From NCBI RefSeq assembly GCF_040802235.1, contig NC_133168.1, forward strand, positions 30,647,759 through 30,711,758: a DNA stretch of 64,000 nt. The letters are read 5' to 3'. Below, piece after piece: positions 12,650 to 25,340 of this stretch. The notes under the pieces are model-generated. The model was not told the DNA's origin and did not search any database. It worked only from the letters and a program-made list of their open reading frames with translations. Source of the DNA: Manis javanica. Lineage: Eukaryota > Chordata > Mammalia > Pholidota > Manidae. A program made the translations under genes and the position numbers. How positions within the stretch are numbered: the first letter of the stretch is position 1; each line of letters starts with the position of its first letter.

Positions 12650-12960
12650 TATGGTAAGTAAGTGCTAGAAAAGTGCAATGCATAGTACCTCCTAGGGAAA
12701 GAGAGGCATAAGTGTATAAGCAGAAGTGTGAGCTGAGTCCAAAGGTTAATAAGTTAAGTTGGGGGAGGAGTGGGAGAAGCTGCTCCTTGAAAAGGTACTA
12801 GGGGAGGAAAGGAAGAACATTTTCCAGAAATTGAGGCCCTGTACACTTGTGCAAAGGCCTGCAGCAAAGAGCGTATCATAGAACATTTGGAGAACTGCAA
12901 GCCCCAGGTGGTGTGGGGAGACCCCAGATGCAGGGGCAACAAGGGGCCAGATGACCCTAT
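12650..12960 (-). repeat. L2-like LINE fragment
   Basis: Diverged reverse-strand L2 wording, including TTGTGCAAAGGCCTGCAGC and GGGGCCAGATGACCCTATAA, seen also in the other L2 fragments of the window. Confidence 0.55.
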
Positions 12961-14197
12961 AAGCCCTTGGTAATCTAAAAAATATTTAAAACTGTGTTGT
13001 GATTTCTAGGAAGAAAGTAATATATAGAAATATAAAAACTGATGTTATAAATCTTCCATACAACACCTGCATGTAGTACAATGGTGGCAGAATACCTTTC
13101 AGAACCGAAGCTAGGGACAGGTGGAGAGGACTGTAGAATGGAGATGGGAGTAGATAGTGGAAGTAAAGGAGGGGAAGGGTTGCTTTCTGAGGCTCTCAAA
13201 CATTTCATCAGTGAGTTACTGATATTGTCAGTACTGGTGTTTGAAAAATTCACATTACAAAGCAGAGCTTAGTTGCTACTCTTTTGGAAGTATCCAAGGT
13301 CAGATGTTTAATATTATCTGTGCTTTCTCTTTCTCTTAATTAAGGCATTATTTGCATTTACATGGGTCAGTCTAAAATAACCTAGTTAGGACTTAAGGAA
13401 AAATCATAAGTTTTTCCTTAAAATCTCCACCAAATTCCAGATGTAGAAGCTTGTTTTTTTCTCCTTTTTCTATCCCTCTCTAACTGTAATACACTGTTTT
13501 ACCAAGTTAGTGAAATAGCATAAAGTCATGGTCCCTGCTTCAGAAATTTAAAACAATTGTGGAGTGTCCGTAAGTGCCTTCCTATCACCATCCTGGATTA
13601 TATGGTGACAGCAGTGATGTTACTGATGGTGTTTACAGGACTGAAGCTGGGTGCCTTCTTAAGGGAATGTCACTACATAGGAACAACAAGAATTTAAGGT
13701 CTGCAGCTGTTTTCACAGTTCAGACTAATCCTGGACAGGGAGAACTATGTAATCTCTTCTTGGCAAGGAAAGGGAGCATATTATCAGCCGACTTTTAGTC
13801 TTCCAACAAGATTCTCAGATCTTAGAACAGTATTAGTAAATGAGTTTTCTTTCTTTTAGGGATAAAATAGAGCACGTGTTTCACAGTGTGTAAGTGAGGA
13901 GGGTATGTAAAGGTAAGAGAGAAAAAAAATAAGCATGTAGGGCAAGGGGAAAGTAACATCTAGCAGGCAGAATTCTGGAGTGTAGTTCTTATGTGTTAAC
14001 TTTGTTTTGATCCTTGGAGAAGGTGTCACAATTGTCAGCATACCTTTTCCTATGAAAGGACATTGTATATAAAATCCTTTGAGTGATTAGGTGAACTATG
14101 AAAACACATGGCTCAGTTCTTAACACTATAAAAACAATTATGAGAACTTATGGTTATTTTTGGATTTGAAATCTTGTCCCTTTTAAATAACTCTTAC

Positions 14198-14317
14198 CTG
14201 GAACACCTCCAACAAATACAGGCTCCCTGTGATCAACTGGTTTTGGATTCAGAGGTCCAACCACATGGTTCACTTCAGAGTCTACATCCAACTGTACCAC
14301 ATTTGAATCTCTAATAA
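14198..14317 (-). CDS. LAMA4: LAMA4 exon: LG5 (residues 1052-1090)
   Basis: The translation is IRDSNVVQLDVDSEVNHVVG followed by PLNPKPVDHREPVFVGGVP. It carries the fifth glycine loop (VGGVP). It starts two bases into Val after GTATTTCAG and ends one base into Glu with GTAAGA. Confidence 0.96.
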
Positions 14318-14847
14318 CTGAAATACAGGACAAAGGCTGGTCATAACTTGGCACTGGAGTGATTAATTTTTGCATGAAAGGGATTTTATTTATTCCAGAG
14401 TAAACTCCACACTTTCTTCTATATTACTGAAAATACAAATGTCTAACCAAGCAATTTCTGTAATATTTTCCTTTGAAAGGGAGAATATTTAGGATACTTT
14501 TCTGCTACTTCTTTGTTTCATAAGTTATGCATTATTTAAACAATTTCTTAAGACTATTTTGGCAGCATTCATATTTTCAAATCACATGTGGATTCAATCT
14601 ATACATTTCAGTATAGTAATATATGATATTATATATTATAATATATATTAATTAATATAATATTAATATATAATAATAAGTAATAAAATATGTGATTTTA
14701 TTTGATTTCTTTTCTTGGACACTTTTAGACTATCATCTATCACCTATTCTATCATAAAGTTATAGTCCACGTTCTTCCAAGCAATCATCCTCCAGGTGTG
14801 TATGTAGGCTCTCTTTATAAAGGAAACCCAGAACCAGCTTTTCTCAC
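14318..14847 (-). other. LAMA4: LAMA4 short intron with AT-rich repeat
   Basis: GT-AG intron of 530 bases; about 14.62-14.70 kb is an almost pure A/T stretch with TATTATAATATATATTAATT-type wording. Nothing else is seen. Confidence 0.8.
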
Positions 14848-14941
14848 CTGTAATTCGGTGCCATCTGCCATCACAGAGAATCTGCTTGGGTGTTACTGAG
14901 GTCGAAAAGTCTCTAATGCCATTATTGACTTTCACTATGAC
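14848..14941 (-). CDS. LAMA4: LAMA4 exon: LG5 (residues 1020-1050)
   Basis: A short exon encoding VIVKVNNGIRDFSTSVTPKQ and ILCDGRWHRIT. The CDGRWH motif is the LG5 equivalent of DGLWH. The acceptor is TTTTGCAG, the donor GTGAGA. It ends one base into Val, completed by the next exon. Confidence 0.95.
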
Positions 14942-16117
14942 CTGCAAAAGAGAGGGTACATTATATAATTTAGTACATTATATAATTTAATTTAAGTCAT
15001 CCTCATTGTGGTGAAACTAACTTCTTAAATTCACCACAGGAAAGCAGTACTGTAACACCCACATGATTAGCTTTGCAATTTGAACACAAGGGGTCACTCT
15101 TCCATAGGCTATAGAAAGTTTAAATTGTTTCTAGGAGAGAGAACAAAATACTGACAAAGGAGAGAAGATGGGGGAGAGGAACAATACGGTAATAGAATAA
15201 ATTCCTTTAATTTTTAAAGATCCAGTGTGATAAACAAAGGAGGTTAAGGTACTGGTGAAGAGCATGGACTTTGGAGCCAGACTGCCTGTTCACACCCAGT
15301 ATGACCACTTAGCTGACTCTATGCCTTTGTTTTCTCCCTTGTAAAACAAGGTGGTAATAATAATGCCTATTATTATACCCCCTCACAAAGCTATTGGGGG
15401 GAACACAGTGAATTAATCCATATAAAACACTGAGAATAGTACCTCACACATACTAAGTACCGTGTAAGGATTTCTTTTATTATTATATGGCTTAATAGAA
15501 TTTATTGGAACTCATATGAAAACCAGTTAAATAAGGGACAACAGTGATAATACTACTTTTTCCTTAATATTTATTTGAATACTTTCATGAATGTTCTTTA
15601 GTAATATTATTTAAGGATGAAAGTGGTATTTAATTATAACAGGTTTTTTTCTCATGTCTAGTAATTGAAAGTAATATGAATGTACATATATATATACACA
15701 CACACATATGTACATATACACACAAATGGTGTGCCTATATATTATAGACAGAAAGATAAATGTTTTGATATTTGCTGGTTTTAATAGTTGGGTATGTTTG
15801 CTGCTTCTGTTTCTTGTAGAAAAGGTCTCTTCATTCTTCTATTAAAACCCAATTCTTCTGTTAAATTATGTTGTTATTGCTGATCTTTTTTTTAGCTTTT
15901 CCACATTTTCATGGTTCTTTACTTTAATCAATTCCCAACATATGTCTCTGTATCCAAATATTGTATGCATTTAAATTTCATGTTATAGCTTCCCTGTTTC
16001 CCCCCAACCCTCACCCAGTTAGGAAAGACTGATGAAATAATTTTTGAAGTAAGTCTGTTTCAGATCTAGAATCCAAAGTCAGAGGAAACTGACTGTTAAC
16101 AGTTTTTAACACACTAC
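14942..16117 (-). other. LAMA4: LAMA4 intron (1.2 kb)
   Basis: GT-AG intron with one MIR and a short (TA)(CA) repeat at about 15.69-15.72 kb. The rest is unique-looking. Confidence 0.75.
15245..15470 (+). repeat. MIR SINE
   Basis: Well-preserved MIR in forward orientation: AGAGCATGGACTTTGGAGCC, AGACTGCCTG, TTTTCTCCCTTGTAAAAC, and a tail with ACTGAGAATAGTACCTCACA. Confidence 0.9.
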
Positions 16118-16248
16118 CTGCCCCTTTTTCATGTGAACGTTTAGGTACTCCCCGTTGACGCTGTGGCCATGAACAAGGGTTCCAGAACTGCTTCTGGGAC
16201 GGACTTCAAATGCAATTTCAAACTTCAGTCCAATATTGAAAGACTCAT
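16118..16248 (-). CDS. LAMA4: LAMA4 exon: LG5 (residues 977-1019)
   Basis: The exon encodes ESFNIGLKFEIAFEVRPRSS and then SGTLVHGHSVNGEYLNVHMKKGQ. It starts two bases into Asp after CCCACAG and ends in phase 0 with GTAGTG. The SSGTLV strand and following NG turn match LG folds. Confidence 0.95.
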
Positions 16249-18021
16249 CTGTGGGAAGAAATGCTATTAGCTTATAAGAACAGCAACCTAAATTTTATAA
16301 CTATGGTGTGATTTTTTAATTATATATTTTTGTGTCTGCTTTTGAAAGTTTGATGCACTTCTCAATAGGTAAGTACAAAGAGACATTTTCCATGTCAAAC
16401 ACACAGTGGAAAGCCCTGTGGGGGTCTTAGATACTAGCTACTCCTGGTGTGGGGTGGGGACAGCATGCTGAAAATACAACATGACTATGGGAGCTCAGGG
16501 GAGGAGAAATTGCTTCCAGCTAGCAGGACCATTCACTATTTCAAAAGTGAGAGGGAGGAAAGAACACACTGGGCAAGGAAGTAGTTTGAGCACAAGCAGA
16601 GTCTGGAACATTTGAAGAGCACTATGGAGGCCAGTGAAGCTAGATTGTCCCCTGATAGGGTAGCGGGAGACCTGGTGAGTGGGGGAGACCAGCAGAAGCC
16701 ACACTGGGAAGGGCTCTAAGTGCTCAAAGATGGAAGATAGACTTTATTTTGTAGTCACTGAGCAAGGGAGCTGATTTGATCAGATCTGGATTTTAAAATA
16801 ATCATTAGGAAAGATAACCAGTGCCAGTGATGCAGAGCATTTCACAGGAAAGATGGAATGAGAGCAGCAAAAGGAGCTGCTACTGCACTGATGCAAGAAA
16901 ATGAATTCTAAGAATAGTTGTGTTCACTCCAAGAGCCTCACTGCAAACCTGGGTATACTACTAGTGTTCATTTGACGTGTCTCCTTATAAATCACTTTAG
17001 TTTTTCCTGCTATTAGTTAATGTTTATGGGGAACGTAAATTGTGCAGGTTACTATAAATTTCTATCTGTCCAAGCTTTTGAGTTCTTATCACTGAAATCC
17101 AGTGAAGGGTGAGATGTGAATGTAGGTGTTTTATTAGGGATAAAGGAGGTGAAAGGAAAGTAAAACCACAAGCTAGGCAAAGAGAAGAAATATTACCCTG
17201 CTTATTCTATAGAACATGGGGGATGTTTAAGAAGCTATACTTGGTTGCCCTGTAATGTCTTTATTTGAGGGTTGTTGAAGATAGGGAACAGGTGGCTTTC
17301 TGCACTTTTCCAATCATCTCTCCTGGCATTTTTCCCTGTTCCTTTCTCGCACCTCATGGTCGCTCTATAGAATGTTTGTTGAAATGTCTTCGATGGTGAT
17401 TGTGTGTAGACTTTGATTTACTCATTTTGTGTAGGATTTATTATTGTGTGTAGGATTTTATTTATTTGTTTTTTAGAACTATTATATTTCATATTTCATC
17501 ACCTGGCATAGGTACTGTCATACCAGAGGCATACAATAAGAACTTTATTGAATGAGTGAGAAATTATTGAGGGGAACAAAAATCCAGAAATAAAATTTCT
17601 CAAGAACAGGGTTGTATGCTGGTGCTTCAGGGCAATGGGAGAAGTGCAACTTCCTTTAGCAGGGACAGCGGGTCACACTAAGAAGGGGCAGAGAAAGACC
17701 TGGAGAGCAAGTGGCCAGGGGCAGACGTGGATCAGACCAGGGAGCAGCACGGGACATTCTAAGGGGGCCAAGATGGTCTACTTCCAGAGGTTGGCAGCTG
17801 TGGAGAAGTTCTGGTCAGGGAAAGCAATCAGGAATGGGCACATGTACTTGGTCTTGGAGTGGTAGGAGGGGAGCAGGATGGTCCTTGTGGAAACAGGCCA
17901 TTTGCTAGGGCTGAGTGAGTTCAGCATTCTGAAGTATCAATTCTGGGCCCTATATCCCTGTTAACCACCTCCAGGAAAGAAGTGTTTCATGACTCATATT
18001 TTCAACATAAGTTTCTGTTAC
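16249..18021 (-). other. LAMA4: LAMA4 intron (1.8 kb)
   Basis: GT-AG intron. An L2 fragment occupies about 16.59-16.81 kb and similar diverged wording occurs near 17.6-17.9 kb. No coding sequence beyond the flanking exons. Confidence 0.7.
16590..16810 (-). repeat. L2 LINE fragment
   Basis: Reverse-strand L2 wording: GGAGGCCAGTGAAGCTAG, GGGCTCTAAGTGCTCAAAG and GAGCTGATTTGATCAGATCT. Confidence 0.65.
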
Positions 18022-18181
18022 CTAGAACCACGTATCCTCCTTCTGTTGAAAAGTATGTTCCTGTTTCCATTGGACCTTCAAAACAAGGAGTCACACTAAA
18101 TGTCTGTGAGGCAGAGGTGACGGAGGCCCCACCGAGCTGGAGATTGCTGAGACAGCCACTGAAACTGTAGACTGAGTTTAT
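18022..18181 (-). CDS. LAMA4: LAMA4 exon: end of LG4, start of LG5 (residues 923-975)
   Basis: It begins INSVYSFSGCLSNLQLGGAS, reaches VTPCFEGPMETG, and ends YFSTEGGYVVL plus one base of Asp. The cysteines in SGC and TPC close LG4; the last third opens LG5. The acceptor is TTCTCTCAG and the donor GTAACA. Confidence 0.96.
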
Positions 18182-19384
18182 CTGAGAGAAGAAGACATTT
18201 TTAAAAATCTATTTTCTCAACACTCACAGATGTACCAAAGGGAAACAAAATAAAGGGATTTGAGCCATGAGAGGAACCCAGTAATTTCTTGTCTTATTTA
18301 TACTGGCTATCTGAATGATCCATAGTTTTCCAGGTAGCTGTTTTTTAGTTAGTTATTTGATGCTGGGATTTGGTATTTGATAATGTCAGCATGCAGCTAT
18401 AGGAAGTTTTATACGCACCATATGGCAAAATAAATCGTACTGTGGTTTTCAAATTGAATATTAGAAGTATCCTGGTTTGTTTTCCTTCAAGAATGACAGC
18501 GGTACTCAAGATCATCTGATACCAATGAGGGCTAGCAAAGTTCTTAAGTGTTAAATCCAGCATTGCTTAATAAACAGCAGAAAGCTTGCATGTTTGGCTT
18601 CACTATTTTTTTTGTGATCGAACATTTATTATACAAAGAGATGTGAAACTTGGGCCACTTTAGACATCTGATTTCATGCTGCTTTGGAAATATTTCTTTT
18701 AAAGAGTGTGTCATGGAATTGGAGCTACTTACCTAAAATCTAATTACAACATGAATCCCCCCTTTTTTGCTTTATCCACATATATTAATGAATCATAGAT
18801 GTGTATTAATTCTTTGTGCTTAAGTAAAATCTGTATTTATGTTAAGAAAAATGTAGTCCTTTAAGTCATTCCTTTTATTGCTAGGTATTATTGTAAAGAT
18901 ACAATTTTTTAAACCTTAAAATTACAAAAATAACTTGTCTCTTACTATACCTTCACTTCTCTCCAGGACTAAGCACATTTACAAATTGTGTGTGTGTGTG
19001 GGGGGAGGTAAGATATAAAAATAAGGTCATAGTTTATATAATGGTCTGAAAGTCTGTTTTATTTCCCCACTCAATGATGTATAATAGAATGACTTGCTTG
19101 TTTTCTTTAGTATTTTTTATACTAAAAGCATGGGTACTCACTGAACCAAGCATCTCCTTAAGATATAACTGTTCATGACAATTCACACCTCAAAACTTTT
19201 TTCATCTCACTCCTACCTTTGAATTAAAAGATCACTCCTGACTGTAATGACACAGGGCAGACAGACATACCTTAGAACAAAACTCATTTTGATAGCTAAT
19301 TGAAAAGGGCCTAATTGAAATGGGCCTAGATTAAATTTTCCAGCTCTAAAGGTCAATGGCTCTATCTGGTCATGCCCACCTTAC
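18182..19384 (-). other. LAMA4: LAMA4 intron (1.2 kb)
   Basis: GT-AG intron. Only a short (GT)n run near 18.99 kb is notable. Confidence 0.75.
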
Positions 19385-19540
19385 CTGGACATTTTTCACA
19401 GCCCTTCCAGGAGCCACACCTCCCAAATAAATAGGGCCCTTGATTTTCCAGACAGCTTCAGTAGGAGGAAGACTCTCTTCTAGGACTCTAAGCCCATCAA
19501 TTATCATTCGGCCACTGCTCTTTTCTTGAATAAATATTAC
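19385..19540 (-). CDS. LAMA4: LAMA4 exon: LG4 (residues 871-922)
   Basis: A 52-codon phase 0-0 exon: VIFIQEKSSGRMIIDGLRVL, then EESLPPTEAVWKIKGPIYLG and GVAPGRAVKNVQ. It contains the fourth glycine loop (LGGVAP). The acceptor is CCGCCCAG and the donor GTAAGG. It is intact and highly similar to remembered LAMA4. Confidence 0.96.
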
Positions 19541-20319
19541 CTGGGCGGAGAGGAGGACAAATAGCATATCTTAAGTACATTCCCACATTGGGGAAAAGCT
19601 GTATTCCTGTCCTAAATTCGCTGCTGCAAAACTGTGGGAAACTTGCACAAGTTCTTTAAAAAGGCAGTCCTTTCTCTGAAAGCCAGTACTTTGTCTTTTT
19701 CTTTAAAGCTTCATTTAAAGCTACAGGATAATTTCTGAATGCAGCTTATATTTAGCAGAGTTCTCTATGAAGCTCTTCCCAGTTGGCAGCTCACACGCTT
19801 TGCCCCTCTCATAAATTTATTACAAATAATTATAATGAATCTTACATTGCTTGCTCTTTCTATTACATACTGATTTACCTCAATATTGAGATATTCTTCC
19901 TGTGGTATCCTGTCTTCCTAACAGATTTACTCTTCATTTTGTATTTTCCAGAGTTTAGCCTCTAAAGGCCACACTCAGTGATGTTGAAATTTAGAAACTT
20001 CCATGCAGTGGGAAAAAAAGTCAAGTGCAGGATCATTAGAAACCAAACTTTAGTTTATATTTGTAATTGATCCTTTTGTTTAATTAATTATCCCCAAAAT
20101 ATACAAAATGAAAGTTGATCTTTCAAAAAAAAATGATCTCTTTTTAAATAGTAAGCTTCAAGATTTTTATAAGGAATTTTTAAATATTTGAAATTGCACT
20201 CTGCATATAGCAACAGAATTTTAAAACTGATGTTTCTAGAGGACCAACAGTGGGCATTAATGTCAGCCCATTTGACAATAGCAGATATTTGCTGACAACA
20301 GTCTCTGCCTTTGACTTAC
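19541..20319 (-). other. LAMA4: LAMA4 intron (0.8 kb)
   Basis: GT-AG intron; I see nothing recognisable in it. Confidence 0.75.
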
Positions 20320-20509
20320 ATCATGCCACAATCCATCATTGTATTTCTCTTGGCTTCTAATCTTCAGTTTCTTGTGGCCAACGTTAAACATGAAAACCAA
20401 CCGGCCATGGGCTAAGAATAGAGCCATGAAGTCATTCTCTTCTTGATCTGACACATAGAAAATCATTCCATGGGAGGAATGAGTTTTCAGACGAATGGAA
20501 AACTGAGAT
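20320..20509 (-). CDS. LAMA4: LAMA4 exon: LG4 (residues 808-870)
   Basis: The translation is SQFSIRLKTHSSHGMIFYVS and then DQEENDFMALFLAHGRLVFM to SQEKYNDGLWHD. The DGLWH motif is a conserved LG-domain strand. LG4 of laminin alpha chains is a site of heparin and dystroglycan binding (family knowledge). The exon starts with one base completing Arg after CTTACCAG and ends in phase 0 with GTAAGT. Confidence 0.96.
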
Positions 20510-21782
20510 CTGGTAAGTGAAAATAAAAAGCTTAATTTCTGTAAGATAAGACTGAGGGTGATCTCTTAAAACAATGCAATGAAAGGAAGAACAAATAAGC
20601 AGCCATTGTATCTAATCTCAAGCAATGTTAACTTCTAGTTATCCTGCAGTATTATTAAGGGATAAGCATAACTAAGGTTAGTCATGATAAGCATTATAAG
20701 AGTAAGCATGACTAGTTCGAAAATGTAAATTCTTCTCTACTTCTTTATGCAACACGGATATATTCCACATTGAAGGACGCATTGTTTCACTTAAGGTTCA
20801 TACCAGGACTTGTTTTGAAAATACAGTTACAATCAGTTTAGTAAAAATCTATATGTTAAGGAGGCTTATTTATATGGACAAAATACTAGTCAGTGATTAA
20901 AATGCATATAGAAATTTGCATAGCAACAAATTTATGTACTATCTAAAATATAGATTCAGTGTTTTTCCCAGTAAAAATTAAATAATAGATGTCACATGTT
21001 AAAAATAACCATCAGAATGTGTAGAAATTAAATAAAACTTTCTGGAAATTTAGCTCTAGGCCATAGATATGGTATATTTATTAGGCTAATTTCTAGTTTG
21101 ATTAATTTTAAATTCTTCCTGAAAAATGCAAAATACTAATTGAAATTATTAGCTTATTAGGCAAATAGCAAATTGGAAATCATTTGAGTTTTCTTATTGA
21201 GTGCAATGTCTGTATGAATGTTTGAAAGAACTGTATATGACCTCTATAGGAATATTTGGGTGTTAACACTATGAGGAGAAATCTTTAATATTATTAAGTA
21301 ACCTAAAGATTTATGAAATACTGGGAAGAGGTGATGGCTTTAGAGACACCTTGAGGGCTAATAGAGATAGAAAAAAATATTTGTATTTTCAGTGTCTTAT
21401 TAACCTTCCAGCAATTTAGATGTATTCCCATTTACAACCTGAAAGCAGTTTGTATGAGACAGGGAAGGTAATATCAAGGTTAAATAAGGAGTCATTTGAA
21501 ATTTGCCCCATCTTTCTTTCTTTGTCTTTTGTTTTTATAAAACACAACAAACCCTTAGGATAATGCTGTGTTTATGGATCCTACTTTGGGAAGAAAGTCA
21601 CAAAGAATATAACTTATTGGAAAGTATGAACAATGTACTACTTAGAACTTATTTTGATGATAAAAAAATAGGATTTAAGGTGTTAAAAGAAAGGAAAGAT
21701 CATAGAAAAAAGATGACATGGCAAAGAAGGTTGAGCTCAGTCACTTTCCATAAGTTTCTGGAAGGACAGTGTGTTACATTAC
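20510..21782 (-). other. LAMA4: LAMA4 intron (1.3 kb)
   Basis: GT-AG intron, AT-rich, no recognised repeat. Confidence 0.75.
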
Positions 21783-21970
21783 CTTTCACCAAAATCTCCT
21801 TTTAAGTGTTCAAACTCTAGACGGCTGTTGGCGGTTCCTCCATACTGATAGGCATGCTCTATAGCTTTAGGGCTATTGGAAAGGTGGCAATAAGAATCTC
21901 TTGGAACATTCCGCTCTAGGAATTTCAGGCCAACAGGATCCCATGAAGGTGCATCTTTACTTTTTCCTCC
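21783..21970 (-). CDS. LAMA4: LAMA4 exon: linker and start of LG4 (residues 745-806)
   Basis: It starts GGKSKDAPSWDPVGLKFLER, still linker, and passes into LG4 with RDSYCHLSNSPKAIEHAYQY and GGTANSRLEFEHLKGDFGE. The acceptor is TTCTTATAG; the donor is AG|GTAATG. The split codon at its 3' end becomes Arg (AG plus A), where I recall Lys in human, a conservative change. The intron between this and the previous exon in the transcript is about 5.9 kb. Confidence 0.94.
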
Positions 21971-22634
21971 CTATAAGAACAGGAAATAAGTCACATTAAG
22001 GGATGAAAGTGACATATAGTAGCAAAAATTAATTTGTGGTTTATCGTTAATAATATCAGTAATAACTAAATGTGCATTATTTGTGCATTTTCCATTTATG
22101 AAACATTAGGCCCCTCCCTTGCCTCCTCTATGACCATAAGCCAGTGATGGCGGTTCTAGTAGCTGCTGCAGCAAGAATGATAAACAATACCACAGTATGT
22201 TAACAAACCCCAAGTCCTAGTCTGTGGTTTTTTAGCAGAGCTAATTTGAAGTGTCAAGGTAACTGTACTATCATTTAAATGCATTAACCAGTGATGTAAA
22301 ATGGAAAACTTGGCAAAAAATAACCCTGAGAGAATCTATATTACCCTCATAGGTAAAATATCACTTTAACACACACAAATTATACATGCTGTGCAAGAAG
22401 GTAACATGCTTAGTGACACTGTCAAAATATTTAATAATATTTTTGGTGATATGATATGTAGCAAACTTTAACGTGACAGGATATAGAACAGTACTTAAAG
22501 ATTATCTTGTACTCTTAAAATTGTACTACTAATTTTAAAATTTAGAGTTGTGAAAATATAGGCTAATATTTAATGGTTATTTAGTCTTAATTTCTGAAGC
22601 AAAAATAAAAGTAAATTAAAATAAATCTTATTAT

Positions 22635-23200
22635 TCAACCAGTTATTCATTTATTCAAGTAAATGTTTATTGAGTACCTAATAGGTAGAAATGAAAGGTG
22701 AGAAATCATTATTTCAGCATGCCCTCCATGGACAATGTGTGTTAGGGCATAGAAAGGTGAGTGAGAACTGATTCCTGTTTTTAAGGAACTGAAAATTGAT
22801 TTGGAAGAACAGTCATGTATTTTTTTTCTTATTAAAGTATCAGTTTTATAATGTCTTGTGATGGTTTCACATAAACAACACAGTGGTTTCAACATTCACC
22901 CATATTACCAAGTCCTCCCCACCTCTATTGTGGTTAATGTCTGTCAGTGTAGTAAGATGCTACAGAGTCATTACTTGTCTTCTCTGCAAGAACAGGCATG
23001 TATTTGACAGATTGGAAGAGAAGTTGGGCCAGATAGACATGACCTTAGATGATTTGCTAGAGGATGAGGTTTTGCTTTTTAAGGAGCCATGCAGGTTTTA
23101 AAAGCATGTAGTGGCTGACCTGACCCACTTAGGAAGAAAACTTGCAACAAAGGAAGGGCAGATAGGAGAGGAAATGTTTAGTAGAGGGAGAACTGGGGAA
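22635..23200 (-). repeat. L2 LINE fragment interrupted by an L1 tail
   Basis: The left arm starts TTCATTTATTCAAGTAAATG and TTTATTGAGTACCTAATAGG, the familiar reversed L2 3' end. The right arm (from about 23006) continues with L2-like wording. The interruption is the L1 piece at 22823-22987. Confidence 0.7.
22823..22987 (-). repeat. Short 5'-truncated L1 3' end with 18-bp duplication
   Basis: About 165 bases of L1 3' UTR in reverse (GTCAGTGTAGTAAGATGCTA, CAGAGTCATTACTTGTCTTC). Flanking copies AAGAACAGTCATGTATTT (22805-22822) and AAGAACAGGCATGTATTT (22988-23005) differ at one base and mark the target-site duplication. Confidence 0.88.
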
Positions 23201-25194
23201 CACAGCAAGAGTCAGGGTATGAAACAAGGTTAAATAGGAAAAGACAATTTATGGTTTGGGGTTATTGAATGAATGCACACATTTAGCTGTCCCCCTCCCT
23301 AATTACCATCAAAATGTCAGAAGAACTATACATGGAGAAATGAATCCATAGCAGTCCTGAAAATCTAGCAGAACAAAGCAGTATGGAATTTCTGGAAGAT
23401 AGAATACAACTGAAACAGACTAACAAAACCCTTAATTTCATATGGGCAAATGGAAAAACCTCCAAAAAAGTGTTTCAAGCAAATTCCAGAATTGCCCTCA
23501 AAATCCTGGTATAGTGTACAGAGAGCAGGTTAATTAATTAAAGGCAGACCAACTGTGCCAGAACCTGCTGTCAGGGAAGTCAGGGAAGCAGCTCTGGCAG
23601 CCGGGCGCAGGCAGCAGAGGCTTACAGTTGCTGTTAGGTTGGAGAAAGCAAGATGGAGCTCCAGAGACTTGCATACTCCAAAGAAAAGCCCACTTGGGCC
23701 CCTCTTTCCTTCTTCACGTTAGTTGCCGGGATTCAGAATCTGATTCACTGCTACAAAAACTGGGTTTCTTTCTTGGATGGAGGAAATACACCTAGTTACT
23801 AGTATTTTTAGGTCCAGTCCCTCACTTACAAATAATGGCCAGAGCTTCACTGCAAGGGTAGGCAGAATGAGCCAGAGTGGGGACTTACGGAGGCTCTTTT
23901 CCTCAATCCCATACTGTATTCCCACTGTAGTGGAGTAACATGCCTTATAATGGGAGATCAAATCACCTTTGTCTCATGGAGGGACACAGCTGGAAATGCT
24001 TTGCACTGGGCATGGAAGGTGGGGGATAAGAGACTGGTGGGGGGTTGAGGACTTTCCAACTCTGACTACTCCTTCGAATGTTCTTTTCTTTTCCTGTGGA
24101 GAGGCTTTCACTCTTTCTCCATCAATGTATCCACTTAGCTATGGGGGCTCGGCCAAAGTGTGTGGTTATTGGATCACCACAGTCTCAATTTGTCAGCCCT
24201 GACTTTCTCTGCTTCAATAATTAGTCTAAGATCTCTCTCTTGTATGCTACAAAAATTAATAAACTCTGGTATCTGTATAAATGGGAACTAAAACCCTCTG
24301 TGGCTATATGCTCTGAATAATCATATAATAAAGAGAAGTTGTAACTTAATTCCTTCATTAACATAAAGCACAGAGACTCAGTTTCCTGCCCTAAAATGTG
24401 TATGGATTCTCTCTAAGCCCCAGTGACTGACCAGTGCAATTTTTTTTTTCCCCGATGGTCTGTTAGTTGGAATCCTATTTGTGGTACGGATTTTAATTTA
24501 GCAAGGTTTAATTGTTTCAGAAAACAGCCAAACTAATTAAACTACTTAAGAAAAAGAGGGCAATGTGTATGGATATAGGAGTATCTTACACAATCTCAGA
24601 GAATATAGTACAGTGGGGTCCTACCAGGGGCTATAATCAGGTATTGGAAAACTAAGTACAATAAGACACTCTTTTTCTGGATGTTTCTACTATTTCAGCT
24701 TTGTTTTTCTTAGGGTGTCTGATTTCACTTTCTTTGTAGGACAGCTTTCTGCCCTTTTCTCTTTCTATAAGGCAGTTTTCTTTCATGGTGCATTGTTAAC
24801 ACAGAGCTCCTAGATTTACAAGTTTTCTATTCAGAAAGACTAACCCAGCTTGTCTCTCTGGATCTAAATTCCCCAAAAAGAGAATATGAAGGCCCAAATT
24901 ACATATGATCTACCCTTGTCCAATCACATATATTCAGGTAGATGAGGTTATATACCTAAATATTGAATCTCCCTGATGGATAGGGAATCATTTCTCAGAG
25001 AAGGCAGTGGTTGATATCTCTTATAATGTATAAAATGTTCATTATCACATTAAACACCAAGTGAGAAACTACTTTCCCAATTAAATTTGACAGTATAAAA
25101 ATCATGAGAAATTTTCAGGCTGCAACATAGGTGGTAAGACAGGTATTCTTATATACTCATGGGATAATTTAAATCAGTGTTACCTTTTTGCAAA

Positions 25195-25340
25195 GTAATT
25201 TGCCTTGAACCAGTAATTCTACCTTTTAGGAATATATCCAAAAGATTTATTCAGCAATATTGATCATGTACAATCAACTGAAACCAATATGTTATTGTAT
25301 ATCAGCTGTATTTCAATTAAAACATAAAAAACACTAACAG
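25195..25340 (+). repeat. Old L1 fragment
   Basis: Diverged ORF2-end wording: CAGTAATTCTACCTTTTAGG and AATATATCCAAAAGATTTAT, typical of old mammalian L1. Confidence 0.55.

Larger units (their letters stand above)
10418..14197 (-). other. LAMA4: LAMA4 last intron (3.8 kb)
   Basis: GT-AG intron. It holds a (TA)n run at 11456-11472 and an L2-like fragment near 12.65-12.96 kb. Otherwise AT-rich sequence with nothing recognisable. Confidence 0.7.

Noticed and set aside
23500..24260. Possible LTR with a poly(A) signal
   Set aside because: The wording is repeat-like (ends near AATTAATAAACTCTGG), but I found no second copy, TATA box or boundary to support it.
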